Below, piece by piece: positions 23,529 through 36,300 of a DNA stretch of 64,000 nt. Location: NCBI GenBank assembly GCA_028023455.1, contig JAQFVV010012418.1:5513244-5577243 (forward strand). The letters are read 5' to 3'. The notes below the pieces were generated by a model. That model was given only the letters and a program-made list of their open reading frames with translations, did no database searches and was not told the DNA's origin. Position 1 is the first letter of the stretch, and every line of letters begins with the position of its first letter. The stretch is from Epiperipatus broadwayi (Eukaryota; Onychophora; Udeonychophora; Euonychophora; Peripatidae). The position numbers were made by a program, and so were the translations under genes.

Positions 23529-24980
23529 CATTCTATTGTTAATCCTTCCTTCAACATTAGAGAGATTTTAATTCATAGCCTGGGGGGAGGCTGATTTACT
23601 CCCTTTGTTTAATTAAATATATATATATATTGTAACCATGTGATATGCTACCTGCTTTTATTAAGACATTTTTATCAGTGCAGTATATAATACTTAGCCA
23701 TAAAAAGAAAATAAAAGATAAAATAAAACTAATAACTAGACATAAAACCATATTATTTAATGAGTAGATAAAATGGTATCATTAATAAGCAATATTTCAC
23801 ATATTTAGATTTAAATAGTTATCTAATAAAAGGTATTAATGGAATATATAACTGCTATTCATATTTATTAAATAAAGTGCACATTTATAATGTAAAATTT
23901 TTATAAAAGTTAAAAGAAGAAAGAAAGCTAGCTTAATGAACATTTTAATTTTAGTGTTGAAAATTTATTGGGTTACTAAATTGAATGAGCTAGTTAAAAT
24001 TATTTCATCTAATCACCTTTATAATTTATACTTCAGTTAAGTCTTAAAATAATTCAATAGCATTTAGTTATTTAAAGTTGAAGTGGATTATCAAAAGAAG
24101 CTGGCCTTAAATAAGATTAGTTTTACACTCGTAGATGTGTGTGCATGCATGAATGTATATGTTGACTTTTTAGATCTTTAATTTTTATTTACTAAAATAT
24201 TCAATTTATTTATTGACTTTTCAAAATAAAATAGATAATAAAACTTGGCATCAAAATATTTATTATTCTAAAACTTCTGATAGAAACAAAAAAAAAAATC
24301 CAAAAATGAAATTCAATAAATTATTACACATATTTTCTGTTTATTATTTTTATAAAAAAAAAAACACTTAATTCCTGTTACGTAGTTGATTTATGATTAA
24401 CCTTGAAATTGAAACACAGAATGCTGACACGTGATATTGTTTTTTTTTTATATATTGAAGAAAATAGTGTGGAACTGAGGTGATTGTTTGGAGTTTCATC
24501 ACGAAGGTTGTCCTAATAAAAAAAAAGAACAGTGTAACTTTTATTATTTGTGTTTTCATTTTTAAAACAAGTATAAACTATATTTGTTCTTTAAAGTCTT
24601 CACATCAATGAATTGCTTAAGAATAAATTAAGGTATCAGGTTTTTGTGCTTTCTTAAACTAAACAATCTAAAGTTCATAATAATGTGTCAAGATTATATT
24701 TTTAACTTAACAGATAACTTTAAAATCTTTCAACAAATAAAAATAGTAATATTAACCGAGATCATATGGAAAATGATAAAGTCATTTTATGCTAATAAAT
24801 CACGGTCTTAGTGGCAGTAAATTTAAGACAATAATAATAATCTGCTGAGGTAAGAAGCAATCTTTAAGCTCTCCGATGTAAGTATTTATATTTTTCTTTT
24901 GTTTCAACTTGTTATTCGCAAAACAAACGTAGTACAGAACAAATCAAATCATATAATAGATTAATAGAGTATTTTTAAAA
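23529..24980. other. Intron sequence, nothing recognised
   Basis: AT-rich with short A/T runs and no convincing coding or repeat signal. Confidence 0.5.
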
Positions 24981-25070
24981 AAATATCGGTGTGTATTCAT
25001 ATCTTTTTTAAAAAAAAAAACTGACTTGAGTTTTTTTTAAAAAAAAAGACATGAATACACACCGATATTT
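24981..25070. repeat. 90-bp inverted repeat abutting the LINE ORF1 start
   Basis: Two perfect 20-nt arms, AAATATCGGTGTGTATTCAT (24981-25000) and its reverse complement (25051-25070), enclose poly-T/poly-A runs. The right arm ends exactly one base before the ATG at 25071. It may be the 5' end of the LINE duplicated in inverted form at insertion, or a separate hairpin. Confidence 0.8.
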
Positions 25071-26682
25071 ATGGCTACTGCCCAGTCAAGCGTGAGGGAG
25101 TTAAGCACCAATACGAAATTAACAACATCGTTAGTTTCAACATCACCTATTTCATATGCAAAAATACTTAAAAGCAACAGCAATATTACAGCACCAACCC
25201 AAATACCGCGTTTCCAAAGAACAAATACAAACGATATAAAAAATCTAGATCTACATACTCAAGAGGAACGTCAACCCCCAGCTGCAATCTGGACAAAAGA
25301 AACGCTTGAAAATGTGACGGACCGTTTCAATGATACGGTGCCTCGTATGTTATTTGAAACTTTTCGCAGGTTTTTTTCACCAACATCGCTAGTACTCGCA
25401 GTAACAGATAATCAATGCTCATTATACCGTTTCCCAAAAGCTTTATTATATGAAGCAATTACGCAAAATGAACTATGGGAAACAATCTCTTGTATCGCAA
25501 ACCATCCAAATTCGTGATATATAACCATTGATTTTTATACTCAGCAGCAAAAAGAACGTTTTCAATCCACTATTTTAGCACTCGATAATTACGCACTCGT
25601 AATTATAGATGAAAACCGGAAAAATATTATTACTGGAGTGCTTAAAAATACTTATCTTAAATACAACTTACAAGATTTTCAAAAAATGATAAACCCGTTT
25701 GGAAAAGTAATTTCCCTACAGCCAATTTATTTAAAAGACACACCTATACCAATATGTAGTAATCATTTTGAATTTAAAATAAAACTCCATAAAAACGTAG
25801 ATGCTGCCACGATCCCAACACAAATTACAGATCAAGAAGCAACACTCTTCACATAAGAGGTTTAAAACCACATTGTTTTGGCTGTGGACAGAGAGGCCAC
25901 CTAGCAACTCAGTGCGATAACACAAAAGGCAATCACTGTGAACAAAACAAAATCCTCTCCCCAGAACAACCCACTGATGATGAAAAAAAAATTCTAATAA
26001 CACTACATCAATTGACAACCCAATAATAGAAACCGGAAAAAAAACAGGTTCAAACACCCACAAACAAAAATGATAACGGAGCAGAATTGCCAATCCCAAA
26101 AACTAACCAAAAAAATAATAACACAAAAACTAACATAGACACCCAAGATTCAAACGAAAATAACTCTCAAGAAACCACAACACAAAATGCAATAATTACA
26201 TCACAGGATCAGCAACTCAATAAAACAAAAGGTGTACCAAGTAAAAATCAGCAAACAGAAAATAAACACACACAGCTATATAATGAAAATATAAATCAAG
26301 ATAATATAAGTACACCAATAATAAAACAAACCACAATAATAAACAAAACTGCATCAAACATAATGGATGCAATAGAACCCCCTCTTCCACCCATTCAAGA
26401 GAATACACCAGAGGGAAAAAGAAAGCCAGGTAGACCACCTAAAAATCATGAATCCAAAAAGGCAAAAAAAAAAAGTCCAAAAGCACAACTCATCAGACAT
26501 ATACAACTTAGAAAATGATGAAATAAAAATGGATTTAAGCCAACAACAAATGGACAACTGTTCAGTTTCATCACAAATTGCCTGTATAGAGTCTGGACCA
26601 ATATTAAATGAAAGAAAAACTGATAATAAACCCTACCAAGTCTTAAATATGTATCAGCATCCATCTACTGCAATATAAACAA
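25071..26682 (+). pseudogene. LINE 1 ORF1, nucleic-acid-binding protein (broken)
   Basis: It starts ATG at 25071 (MATAQSSVRELSTNT). A 148-codon frame ends near 25517, and the protein resumes as YITIDFYTQQQKERFQSTIL then NTYLKYNLQDFQKMINPFGK. At about 25858-25915 a zinc knuckle appears, PHCFGCGQRGHLATQC (Cys-x2-Cys-x4-His-x4-Cys). Downstream is an Asn/Gln/Thr-rich, low-complexity region ending with a basic segment (KRKPGRPPKNHESKKAKKK), an AT-hook-like GRPPK. At least three frame disruptions separate these parts. The role would be to coat LINE RNA in the ribonucleoprotein. It is followed about 60 bp later by ORF2. Confidence 0.8.
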
Positions 26683-26741
26683 AAATTTAGAATTAAAAAA
26701 TCAATAAAAATCAATACCCTGTTATAAAATTATCCTGTAAC

Positions 26742-29700
26742 ATGAAGATAAAAATCAGATCTCTAAACATTAGAGGCTTAAATGCCATCAAAAAACTTTT
26801 TGAACTCAAAAAATGGTTACATACAACACAACCACACATACTGGGGCTATTGGAAACAAAAATATACAGTGGCTCTCAAATTGATCCTTCAAAATATTTA
26901 GTCAGCCAAGGGTTTTGTGCCTGCTCAAGGCAATCATCATCACCATCAGGTGGCACAGGTATAATTATATCCCATAACTGCCTTTTTGATTCTTTTAAAA
27001 TTATATATATTGACTCTAATCTTATCATAATAACACTCCAACATAAAAATATCACACTTAACCTAGTATTTGTCTATATACCACCAGGCCCCGTCATCAT
27101 CTCCAGAATAATACAACAATAAATTCAATGCTTACAGCAACACCAAATCCCATAATACTCCTGGGAGATTTCAACATGACCTACCAAACTTTTGTCACCA
27201 AATGGATCCATCAAATAACAATCCCACTTATGAGTGCTGAAGGTTTTCTCCCATTAAACTCAATATCTTTTAATAACAATAGATGTAAGTCACTTATTGA
27301 TTTGTGTTTCTACTCACCAATGTTACATCATTATTTTAATCTTGAACTCTGTCCATCTATAATCTCAGATCATGCTGCCCAGTTCATCACCCTCGACCTA
27401 ACAAAAATACCGAATACAACAACCAGCGCGGGCGGGGGAGACAGCCACCCCAACCTGGCAGGGGGGGGGGGGAAGGGGGAGGAACCAGTGAGAAAACAGA
27501 AACAAAAAAAAAAAAAAAAACCCCCCCCACAGCAACCAAAAAAAAAAAACCCACCCCCCCCCACAATAGCCCTTCAAAAGGCTATGCGAATACTTCTTCC
27601 AGCACAAACAACTGAATTCCTATATTCAGAAACATATATAATGCTCCAAAAACTTCAAAACAAGTCACTCGATCCAGTACAAAAGTATATAGCATTCACC
27701 AATATACTTTCTTTCAACATCAATCATATTACCTGCAATTCAACACCCGCCACCAGATTATTAGCTTTGGCAGATGAACTACATAAAAGAATAACCATTT
27801 CCAGACCAACTACAGATAATCAAACACAAATAAAATACAGAAATGTACAACAATACATGCAACACATTAAAGCAATATGTAGCAATAAAAAAGAAAAAAA
27901 TATACCTTACCCAACAACACACTTGGACCAGAGCGTACATATGGTGGGCACTGGGATACCCATCCACAGTCAGAGTGCCTGTGGCACTTGAAATATATGG
28001 CTCTATAAGAGCTGGACATAACATGATAAACCCAATATATCACCACTTTAAAAAAAAAACTGCAAAAACAAAGTGTACATACCAAATGAAGACATATTTG
28101 GAGACCCTGAAACAGACACACCAGTAAAAACAACTGACATTGTATTTCAACTTGCAACAATAACAAACACATGTCACCCAGGACTAGAAGGAATTCCAAA
28201 ATTTGTGTTCAAACATCTTAGTCACTTCACAGCTCAAATACCTGTGCGATTTAGCCAATTACATATCCCAAAAAATTTACAACATACAAAGTCTATACCC
28301 AATTGCAATGGTTCCATTTAACAAAAAACCAACAGCAATATCATCTTTATCTAATCTATGACCAATTTCAATGGGACCTTTAGGAATAAAAATTCTTGAA
28401 AGAGTAATAAAGGAGAAAATAGAACAACATATACTCCCTGTGTTATCATCAGTACAATATGCCAAAAAAGGATCATCCATTGGCCAGGGTGCCTTAATGT
28501 ACAAAACAATAATCGAAGTAGTAAAAAAAAGAAAGAAATATGCACCAATTATAGTTCAACTAGACATTGAGACAGCATTTGACTTGGTGCCTATAGCCAA
28601 ATTATTAGATGTGCTGAAAAAAACAATACCTCCATCCTTACTATATATAATAGCCAATCTGCTACTCAGCCGTGAAATTCACATCACATTGAATGGGAAA
28701 AATTCACCAACCTTCAGACCGAGTCAATCCATCCCACAAGGATCCCCCTCAGTGCCTTGCTCTTTACAATATATATAAATCCTCTATTAATAGAGATACA
28801 GAAAAAAATAAAAGGTATTCAAATCCCAAACACTGCTTTAAATATATCATGCATAGCCTAAATGGATGATGTAACCATTTTCCTCCCCTCTAAAAAGAAC
28901 CTCCCCATATTACAAGAGATAATCAAGAATTATACCTCAAATTTTAATTTAAAAATTAACACAAATAAAACTGCTGCATGGTCAATATATACAGGCAAGC
29001 ACTGTACAGAGATGTATAATGGTAAACCATCTGCTTTCCTTGGTTTCCCATTCTACCTTGGAACCAATGGAATGAGGCAAAAAATTCAAAATAAATTAAA
29101 AAAAGATGCTGAAAAAATCACAACCTCACTTGAAAAGTCATACCTGTCAATATACGCAAAGGTAGCACTATTTAATCAACTTATAATTACAAAAATTACC
29201 TACTACACACCTATAATCAAATTTGCAAAAACATTCATATCCAAAATCTCATCAATCTGTAACAAACTAATATGGAAGAGAAAGACAGTGGAAATCTCTT
29301 TAAAAAATCTGAGCAGACCACCACATAGCAATGGACTTGGACTCCATACAATCAATGTCTTTTACACACAGAAATCAGTAAATCTAATAACAGCAACCAT
29401 AAAAAGATTTCCAGACCTGGAGTGTGTAATTAGTATAATACCCACAGACAGACCACCCCCTTCATATGGATATCTATCCACACTGATTGAAGAACTCAAG
29501 CCAATATACAACAAAATATCACTCAATAATGACAACAAGTATACATACTGGGACATTTATAATATACTAAACCCAAACCAGACACCTAATCTACATCCAT
29601 CAGTTCTTGGGATAGACAACAGGCAACTACTGCAACAATTCAGAAAATGGTCATTAGAACCAAAATTATTTGATTTTCTACTTAAGCTTAATCTTAATGC

Positions 29701-29992
29701 TCTATCCACAACACATTTCCTCAGATTTCGTAGATTCTACACAAATATAGACCCCATGTGTGGGCTATGTCATAGAGAAGAAGAGACACAAGATCATTTT
29801 CTTCATTCCTGCAGTGCACTAGAAACAATACGTCACACAATGTTTACCACATACAGAAAGGCTATCATTTCAATTGATGAAATAATAAATACCTTTAAAA
29901 AAGGCAACATCCCTGCTATTCGTGCAGCAACATATAGCCTTTATGCCTACTGGTGTACCAGATGCACTTTTGCACTTGCTAATAACCCTTGA
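26742..29992 (+). pseudogene. LINE 1 ORF2, endonuclease-reverse transcriptase (broken)
   Basis: The endonuclease starts at 26742: 'RSLNIRGLNAIKKLFELKKW' (NxRGLN), LGLLETKI with the catalytic Glu, GGTGIIIS, a frameshift near 27122, GDFNMTYQTF, and SDHAAQFITLDL with the catalytic Asp-His. A Gly/Lys/Pro-rich low-complexity linker follows. The reverse transcriptase includes IIVQLDIETAFDLVPI (first Asp), SQSIPQGSPS, and MDDVTIF at 28862, where the residue before the catalytic Asp-Asp motif is preceded by an in-frame stop (TAA where Tyr is expected). The C terminus holds MCGLCHREEETQDHFLHSC, a Cys-x2-Cys-x7-His-x4-Cys motif. Additional frameshifts occur near 28000-28370 and 28775. Confidence 0.85.
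27428..27562 (+). repeat. G/C- and A-homopolymer-rich linker in LINE 1 ORF2
   Basis: Between the endonuclease and reverse transcriptase domains lie a run of twelve G followed by GGGGGA blocks, a run of about 17 A, and long C runs. This contrasts strongly with the AT-rich window. It keeps one frame open (Gly-rich, then Lys-rich, then Pro-rich). It is probably a slippage-prone linker, or a sequencing/assembly uncertainty. Confidence 0.85.
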
Positions 29993-30378
29993 TGCCACCC
30001 AGAAACATATTCAATAAAACTAGAACTGTTCAGAAAAAGAGACAGCATCCTAGCTCAACCAGATGTGTTTGCAGCCACATGGTCACACTTGAAACAAAGA
30101 TCCAGTCTATAAAATATAAAGTCTAATATGATAGATGATGACATTTTCAACATCAGCTTTCTTTCCAACTTCAAAGAGATGCAAGCATAAACTGAACTAA
30201 ATAGAAGACCAAATTTAAAAACAAGAAAGAAAGTATGCAGAATTGATAAAGACTTACATAGTGAAAGTTGTTGTAATTTGTTTTGCATTTGTAACAAATC
30301 AATATAGTACTATATGTGACTCTGTAACTTTTTAGACTCAATAAAGTGTTGCTTTGAAACACCGTCATCGTCGTCACA

Positions 30379-30419
30379 ACAACAACAACAATAACAATAA
30401 TAATAATAATAATAATAAT
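30379..30419. repeat. AAC/AAT microsatellite at the junction of two LINE tails
   Basis: CAACAACAACAATAACAAT changes into (AAT)n. It serves as the 3' tail of the plus-strand LINE 1 and touches the (CAATT)n tail of the minus-strand LINE 2. Confidence 0.9.
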
Positions 30420-33330
30420 TCAATTCAATTCAATATCCATTTATTATGTGCATTTCAACATTTACACTTTAACAGAAATACACAATAAAATAATAATAAT
30501 AATAACAATGATAATAATTAAAATTTAAAAAAAAACAAAAAAAAAAACAAAACAATTATAATCAAATACAAGCTAAATACATAAAATTATATATACATAT
30601 ATGCTCATAATTATACATTTAGTTGTTTTTTAACATTCATCACAAATTGATTGCAAAAAAATATCAATATTATTAAAAGTTAGATTATATACCATTTGCA
30701 ATCTATTAATAACTGATTTACCAAAGAAAGTATTTTTACATATACTAATCTTGAAAGTTTGCATTTCTCTTAATAAACGACAAGATACTTTCAATTCTAT
30801 TTTTGATATACAGTTACTGACATCAATTTTCCCATCAATCAACTTTTTCAGTAATATATCCTTCAACATTCTCCTTTCTTTCAATACTGTTTTGACAGTT
30901 TGACATTAGCCCATTATTAATTTATTAAATCTTTTTTCAATATTATATATTTTAGACTGAATATTAATCAGATTGAAGTTCCATATACAAGAATTATATT
31001 CTAAAACTGTAACAACAAGAGAAAAAAGTAACCTATATTTTATGGAAATAGATAAATCTCTCCCATATCTCAAAATACAGCCCATCTTTCTGTATGCTTT
31101 ATTAATAATACATTTAATATGCGCATTAAAAGTAAAATTGCTACAAAATATAATTCCTAAATCAGATACAGTCTCTTTATATTTAATAACACCATTCTCA
31201 ATTTTATATTGATAAACAGATTTTTCAGTTTTATTAGTATAGAAAACAATGCATGTTTTATTAATGTTAATCTCCATGTTGTTATACCTACACCATATAA
31301 TAAAACTATCTATATCCTTTTGAACCTCAATATGATCACTATAAGTAATAATTCTTTTAAATAACTTACAATCATCAGCATAAGTAAGTATCATACTATT
31401 TTTTATGCTATGATCAAGATCACACATATAAACATTAAATAGCAATGGTGCTAATATTCTACCCTGAGGAACACCTATCATATCAAAAAAAAAGAGAATT
31501 AGTTTTATTCATATGTACATAAGATTTACGACCCCTCAAATAATTGGAAAACCACTCAACTAAATGAGGACTAACACCCAACATTTTAAGTTTATACAAA
31601 GTCTAAATATGAAACTTTGTCAAATGCCCGAGTCATATCAAAATATACATCTAATTGCTTCTGATCAGATAAGGCATGAGCAATATGATCAGATATCACC
31701 ATTAAATTAGTTTCAGCAGATCTACCAGATAAAAAACCATGCTGATAACTAGGTAATACCTTAATCATATCTACAATAATATTACTATAAATACACCTTT
31801 CATAAATTCTAGCAAAAGGTGACAGAATTGAAATAGGTCTATAATTACCAGAATCAGATCTATCCCCTTTTTTAAAAATTGGTATAATCTTAGCTATCTT
31901 AAATATATCAGGAATAATAGTTTTCTCAATTGATAAATTAATGATATAATGCAATGGTGCTACCAAACATTCAGCACAACCCTTGATAATAAAATTAGGA
32001 ATATTATCATATCCCATAGAAGATTTCGATTTAAGTTTAGAAATTGCAGTAAACACTTCAGGAATTGCAATTTTATTAACATCTATATTCCAAAAACTCT
32101 ATTAAATTTAATATCAACCATATTATCATTACTTGAAGTATCTAAGTACATATTAGTAAAATGATTGACTAGATCATCCATAGAAGGCCTAATTACATTA
32201 TATCTACAACTTTTACTTCCAACAATATTAAGATCTTTTATATAATTCCAAAACATTTGTGGATTACTCCTAAAATTTTCTTCAACTCTATTTGAATTAT
32301 TATTATAATCTCTTTTCATAAGAGTTTTAGTATAAGCATGCAAACCACTAAATTTCTTATACAATTCTTTATCATTAGTTAGTTTATATAACCTATGATA
32401 TTTGTGCTTTCTATTTAAGCCCTTACACAATTCCCTAGAAAACCATTTAGGATATTTGTTATTAGTATTTAAATAATGCCTAACAGGAATATATTGATCT
32501 AGAAAATTTTGAACTATACCAACAAAATTATTTGCCGCTATATTTGGATCATTTTCCATCAAAATTACATTCCAATCAATGTCCTCAAAAGCTTTATAAA
32601 GGCCATAATAGTCACCATGTTTGTAATCTCTCTTACTATTTACCATAGGCTTTATATGTTCATGAGAACCATCTATTACAAATTCCAAAGGTGGATGATA
32701 AGGATCAGGGGGCAAAAGAGCTTGATCAGCCTCTTTGCACTTCAAATCATTCTTAGTGCTAAACAATAAATCCAACATACCACCCCTAAAATTAATAATA
32801 CTATTAAGTTGAATTAAACTAACCAACTCAACAAAAATTTTTAATCTATAAAGTTTACTATTATCAACATTCTTATTACTATGTCTTGAATAATCAGCTT
32901 CATTAAAATCCCCAACTATAATAATATCATATTTATATTTCACCAATATATCCTCAACCTTAACTAAATATGCATCTAAATCATTCATTAACAAAGTAGG
33001 TCGAAGATATATAGTACCTAACAATATTTTATTTTTTAAACTAACTTCAATCCAACAAGATTCAATATTATTATCATTAATAATTATCTGTTTACGCTTT
33101 ATGTCTTTTTTAATAGAAATCAAAGTACCACTTCCTCTTGTTTCATAATTATAATTTCTATCACATCTATACACACAATACCTATCATCAAATATACTAA
33201 TATTATCAATTTCTTCTTTTAACCAAGTCTCTGTTAAAAAGATAATATCATATTCATTTAATAACAATTCAAATTTAAAATCAAATGTCTTAGTTCTAAG
33301 ACCACGAACATTTTGATAATAACAATTCAT
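30420..33330 (-). mobile_element. LINE 2: CR1/Jockey-like non-LTR retrotransposon, 3' end in (TTGAA)n
   Basis: A minus-strand element with endonuclease, reverse transcriptase and a 3' end ...ATATTGAATTGAATTGAATT, the short tandem tail characteristic of CR1/L2/Jockey-type LINEs. No ORF1 was found upstream of 33330, so it is 5' truncated or lacks ORF1. It is in the same orientation as the host gene. The coding part is broken by two frameshifts and one in-frame stop. Confidence 0.88.
30630..33330 (-). pseudogene. LINE 2 endonuclease-reverse transcriptase (broken)
   Basis: The endonuclease starts ATG at 33330: MNCYYQNVRGLRTKT, FLTETWLKEEI with the catalytic Glu, RGSGTLISIKKD, IIIVGDFNEADYSRH. 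The usual Ser-Asp-His box is replaced by a Pro-Asp-Pro-Tyr-His sequence, an unusual change. The frame shifts near 32080. The reverse transcriptase runs SKSSMGYDNIPNFIIKG, IIPIFKKGDRSDSGNYRPIS, QHGFLSGRSAETNLM and VYFDMTRAFDKVSYLDF. After a frameshift near 31500-31590 come IGVPQGRILAPLLFNVYMCD and LTYADDCKLF, with both catalytic Asp residues intact. An in-frame TAA at 30906-30908 precedes a C-terminal stretch of about 85 codons. Confidence 0.87.
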
Positions 33331-36300
33331 AAATAATAATAATAAAAATAAAAATGTTAAAACTGTTCAGAATTAAAATAATTTAAATAAATATTCTGGC
33401 CTTAATTATAACAAAAAAAAAAACAACAACAAATGTCTAAATGATTTTAAAAAAAAAACCTAAATAAATTGAATACTGCTTTCTGAAAATTAAAAATTTG
33501 TTAATGAAAATTGGCATATTTTATTTATGGCGGAAATGTTGCTTTATCATCTGCTTCTCCAGAAAGAACGGAAAACTGTTAATAAGATATTTTTTTAATG
33601 AAATCGCAGATAACTACTAAAATTTTACAGTTAATAATAATTGTACAAAATTGTCATATTCAAACTAGCTAGTTAATATTAAATTATGTCATATAATGGA
33701 CCTATACCTGTTCATGTTTAAAGTAGTATATCGTATTCGTGTGTTTGTCTACTATCATAGTAAAGTTGTAGCTGCTTTGTTGTTTTTTACACAGAATAAA
33801 TAAATAAGTATATTGGTTTGAAAAATACTAATGCGTCTATATTATTCCCATAGCTAACGACGTGGGACCTCGTGCCATAAATTATCTGCCTACTGTCGAG
33901 GAAACTTTACTAATGAACTGAATTTATCATCATCATCATTATTATTGTAATTTTTATTTTGTTTAAAAAAAAAGGGTAATATAATAGTTATATATTTTAT
34001 GTTTTATTTTACATGTCAATGTATCTTACTGTACCATCTGAAATTGTCTCAAAGAGTTTACAATAAAGTGTGTAGAGATGTTTATTACACACACGTAAGT
34101 TTAAATATATTGGCAAAGGGTTTAAATTTAAAATTGCATATTCTTTATAACTTAGGACAAATAATCATTACAGGTGTGTTTATCAGAAGTTTTAATAATT
34201 TTCTTAATATCATTCAGTAGCAAAAATTAGATTTTGAATTTGTCTGAGAATAAATTTATTTCATTAACCATTTAAATAATAATATCTATTGCATCAATCT
34301 GTCCACTTAATTTCATAAATATTTATTATGCTCATTGTTCGTGTGCGTATTCCTTATCTTATGCAAATATTTACTATGCTATTTTAATGTGTTCATAGTC
34401 GTTTTGACTAATACTTTCCTGTGGGTTTCGGATATTATTTAATGTGGATTTTAATGATGATACAAGTTATTAATCTTTATCATTAGAAATAAATTTGTAT
34501 CTTGCCATTGTAGAAATAGTTATGCTTTATAGCTTTAGATTTATCAAACAGTATACTATTTATGATGTTTATGGGATGGAAATGATATTCCATTATTATT
34601 ATATGTATTTGCCATGAGATGACAGTGTTCCAAATATTTTATATAGCTTATTTAGTTAGATTCCATGGAGAGAATCATTTGTCTTTGGTGGGTTTTCCCT
34701 TTTCTAGGTGGTAAGACTGCATCTTCGCCTTCACTTATGCTTGAAAGATAAGCATGGGAGCCACCATTAGTATAGTCAGGTTGTCTTGCTCTAAGGAGCT
34801 TATTTAGTGATGTTGTCCCTCATGTGATTGTCCACCACAGAAGGTGTAGACTATTGTATTTATAAATGTTATGGCAATGATAGCTAGTTATTGAGGTAGT
34901 AATTTCCAGTGCTTTGGTTGGTGATAATAATATCCGTATTGTGCTACTGTGCTTTGCCAGTAGTATACAAGTAAATCCACAAGATTTAATAACTTAATTC
35001 CTTAATTTAAAGCATAGCATGAAGGAAATACGCAGACACAATGCTATTTATAGACATCATATGGAGAAATTCGCCAAGGGGTTTGTAAGTTCCATAAATT
35101 CTAAATTTAATATTATTATGTGGACTTTAAATAAGTTAACTAGCAACATATGTGCGACTTCTGATGAATGTTTTTATTTATCCTTAGTTTTAAAATTAAC
35201 ATAGGGTGAGGCAGTTGTAATGTAATGATGACAGTTATCATCATCATATTATCCAGCTAAGTTAGAAGCAGCAATAAATTATCTTGAAGTCAATCTTCAT
35301 AATTTTGTTATATTATTTTAATAGTGAGATATCATAAAGGCGCTAAGATGTAAAATATATGGAAAATATTAAGTAGCTTATGGTGCAAGCTAGCAACTAC
35401 TATAATTATTATTTTTAAGTTCATTAATGTTTGTTTAATGCCTTAGTTGAAGTCAAATAAATACTTAGCCAGGAATCATAATCATTTATGATCATAGATT
35501 TTATTGTGCAGTTTTGAAAACCAAGAAGCAATAGTTTTGACATAAAATGAACTTAAATTATTAACTTCTCGGAGTTAAATGGAAAGGATCTAGTAGCTAT
35601 GATGTGTAAGCTGTGACTATATTAGTGTGCTGTAAATATATTTTTTTTTTTAATCTAAATGTAATAAATGTATTTTTAAAATTTTTTAAAATTTAGTTTT
35701 TGAGTATTTTTCTGTGCGAAATTCTTCTCTTTGGTTCCACAAACCCACAAAATGAAATAAAATGTATCTTTTCAAATCAGATAATTATAATTCTCATGAT
35801 CCAAAATTACTAATAATAATAAATAAATAAAAAATATCAATTTGTTTTAATTTAAAAAAAATTTAAATTGACAACTATTCATTTAAGTATTGCAATGGAT
35901 GTATCCATCCGTAATTCAGACTGCACATTATTAACCTCTTATCAGAATTTAAATATTGTAAATGAAGTATTTTATCTGTGTTGTTTAGGATAATAGAGGG
36001 AAATGAAATGTACCTTTTCCTTCTATTATTTGAATGCCATTCTAGGCAAAAGGCTATAAATATTTTAAATTTATTTACATGATTTTTTTATTTATTAGAT
36101 ATTTGTTCTATAAAGTAAGCATTTTCTTTGGTAATCTGCATGATTATTATTATGATATTGATCAGACACATTAGCTTATTAGGAATTGCATTTTCCTAAA
36201 GCCTGCTAGAATGTCAGTCATTTGCCTTGCAACACTATACCATTATTTTATTTGATAAAATACCAGAAAGAAAACCCTGAGATCTTTATTTGGCATTATA

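Larger units (their letters stand above)
25071..30378 (+). mobile_element. LINE 1: two-ORF non-LTR retrotransposon with APE-type endonuclease
   Basis: The plus-strand element is nearly full length: ORF1 with a CCHC zinc knuckle, ORF2 with an apurinic-endonuclease-like domain and reverse transcriptase, a C-terminal Cys-His motif, and a 3' region with AATAAAG near 30340. It ends in GTC/CAACAA repeats running into an AAT microsatellite. Frameshifts and stops in both ORFs show it is inactive. The clade was not fixed by eye; the two-ORF structure with a zinc knuckle in ORF1 and a CCHC motif at the end of ORF2 fits L1/Tx1- or I-like groups. It is antisense to the host gene. Confidence 0.88.
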
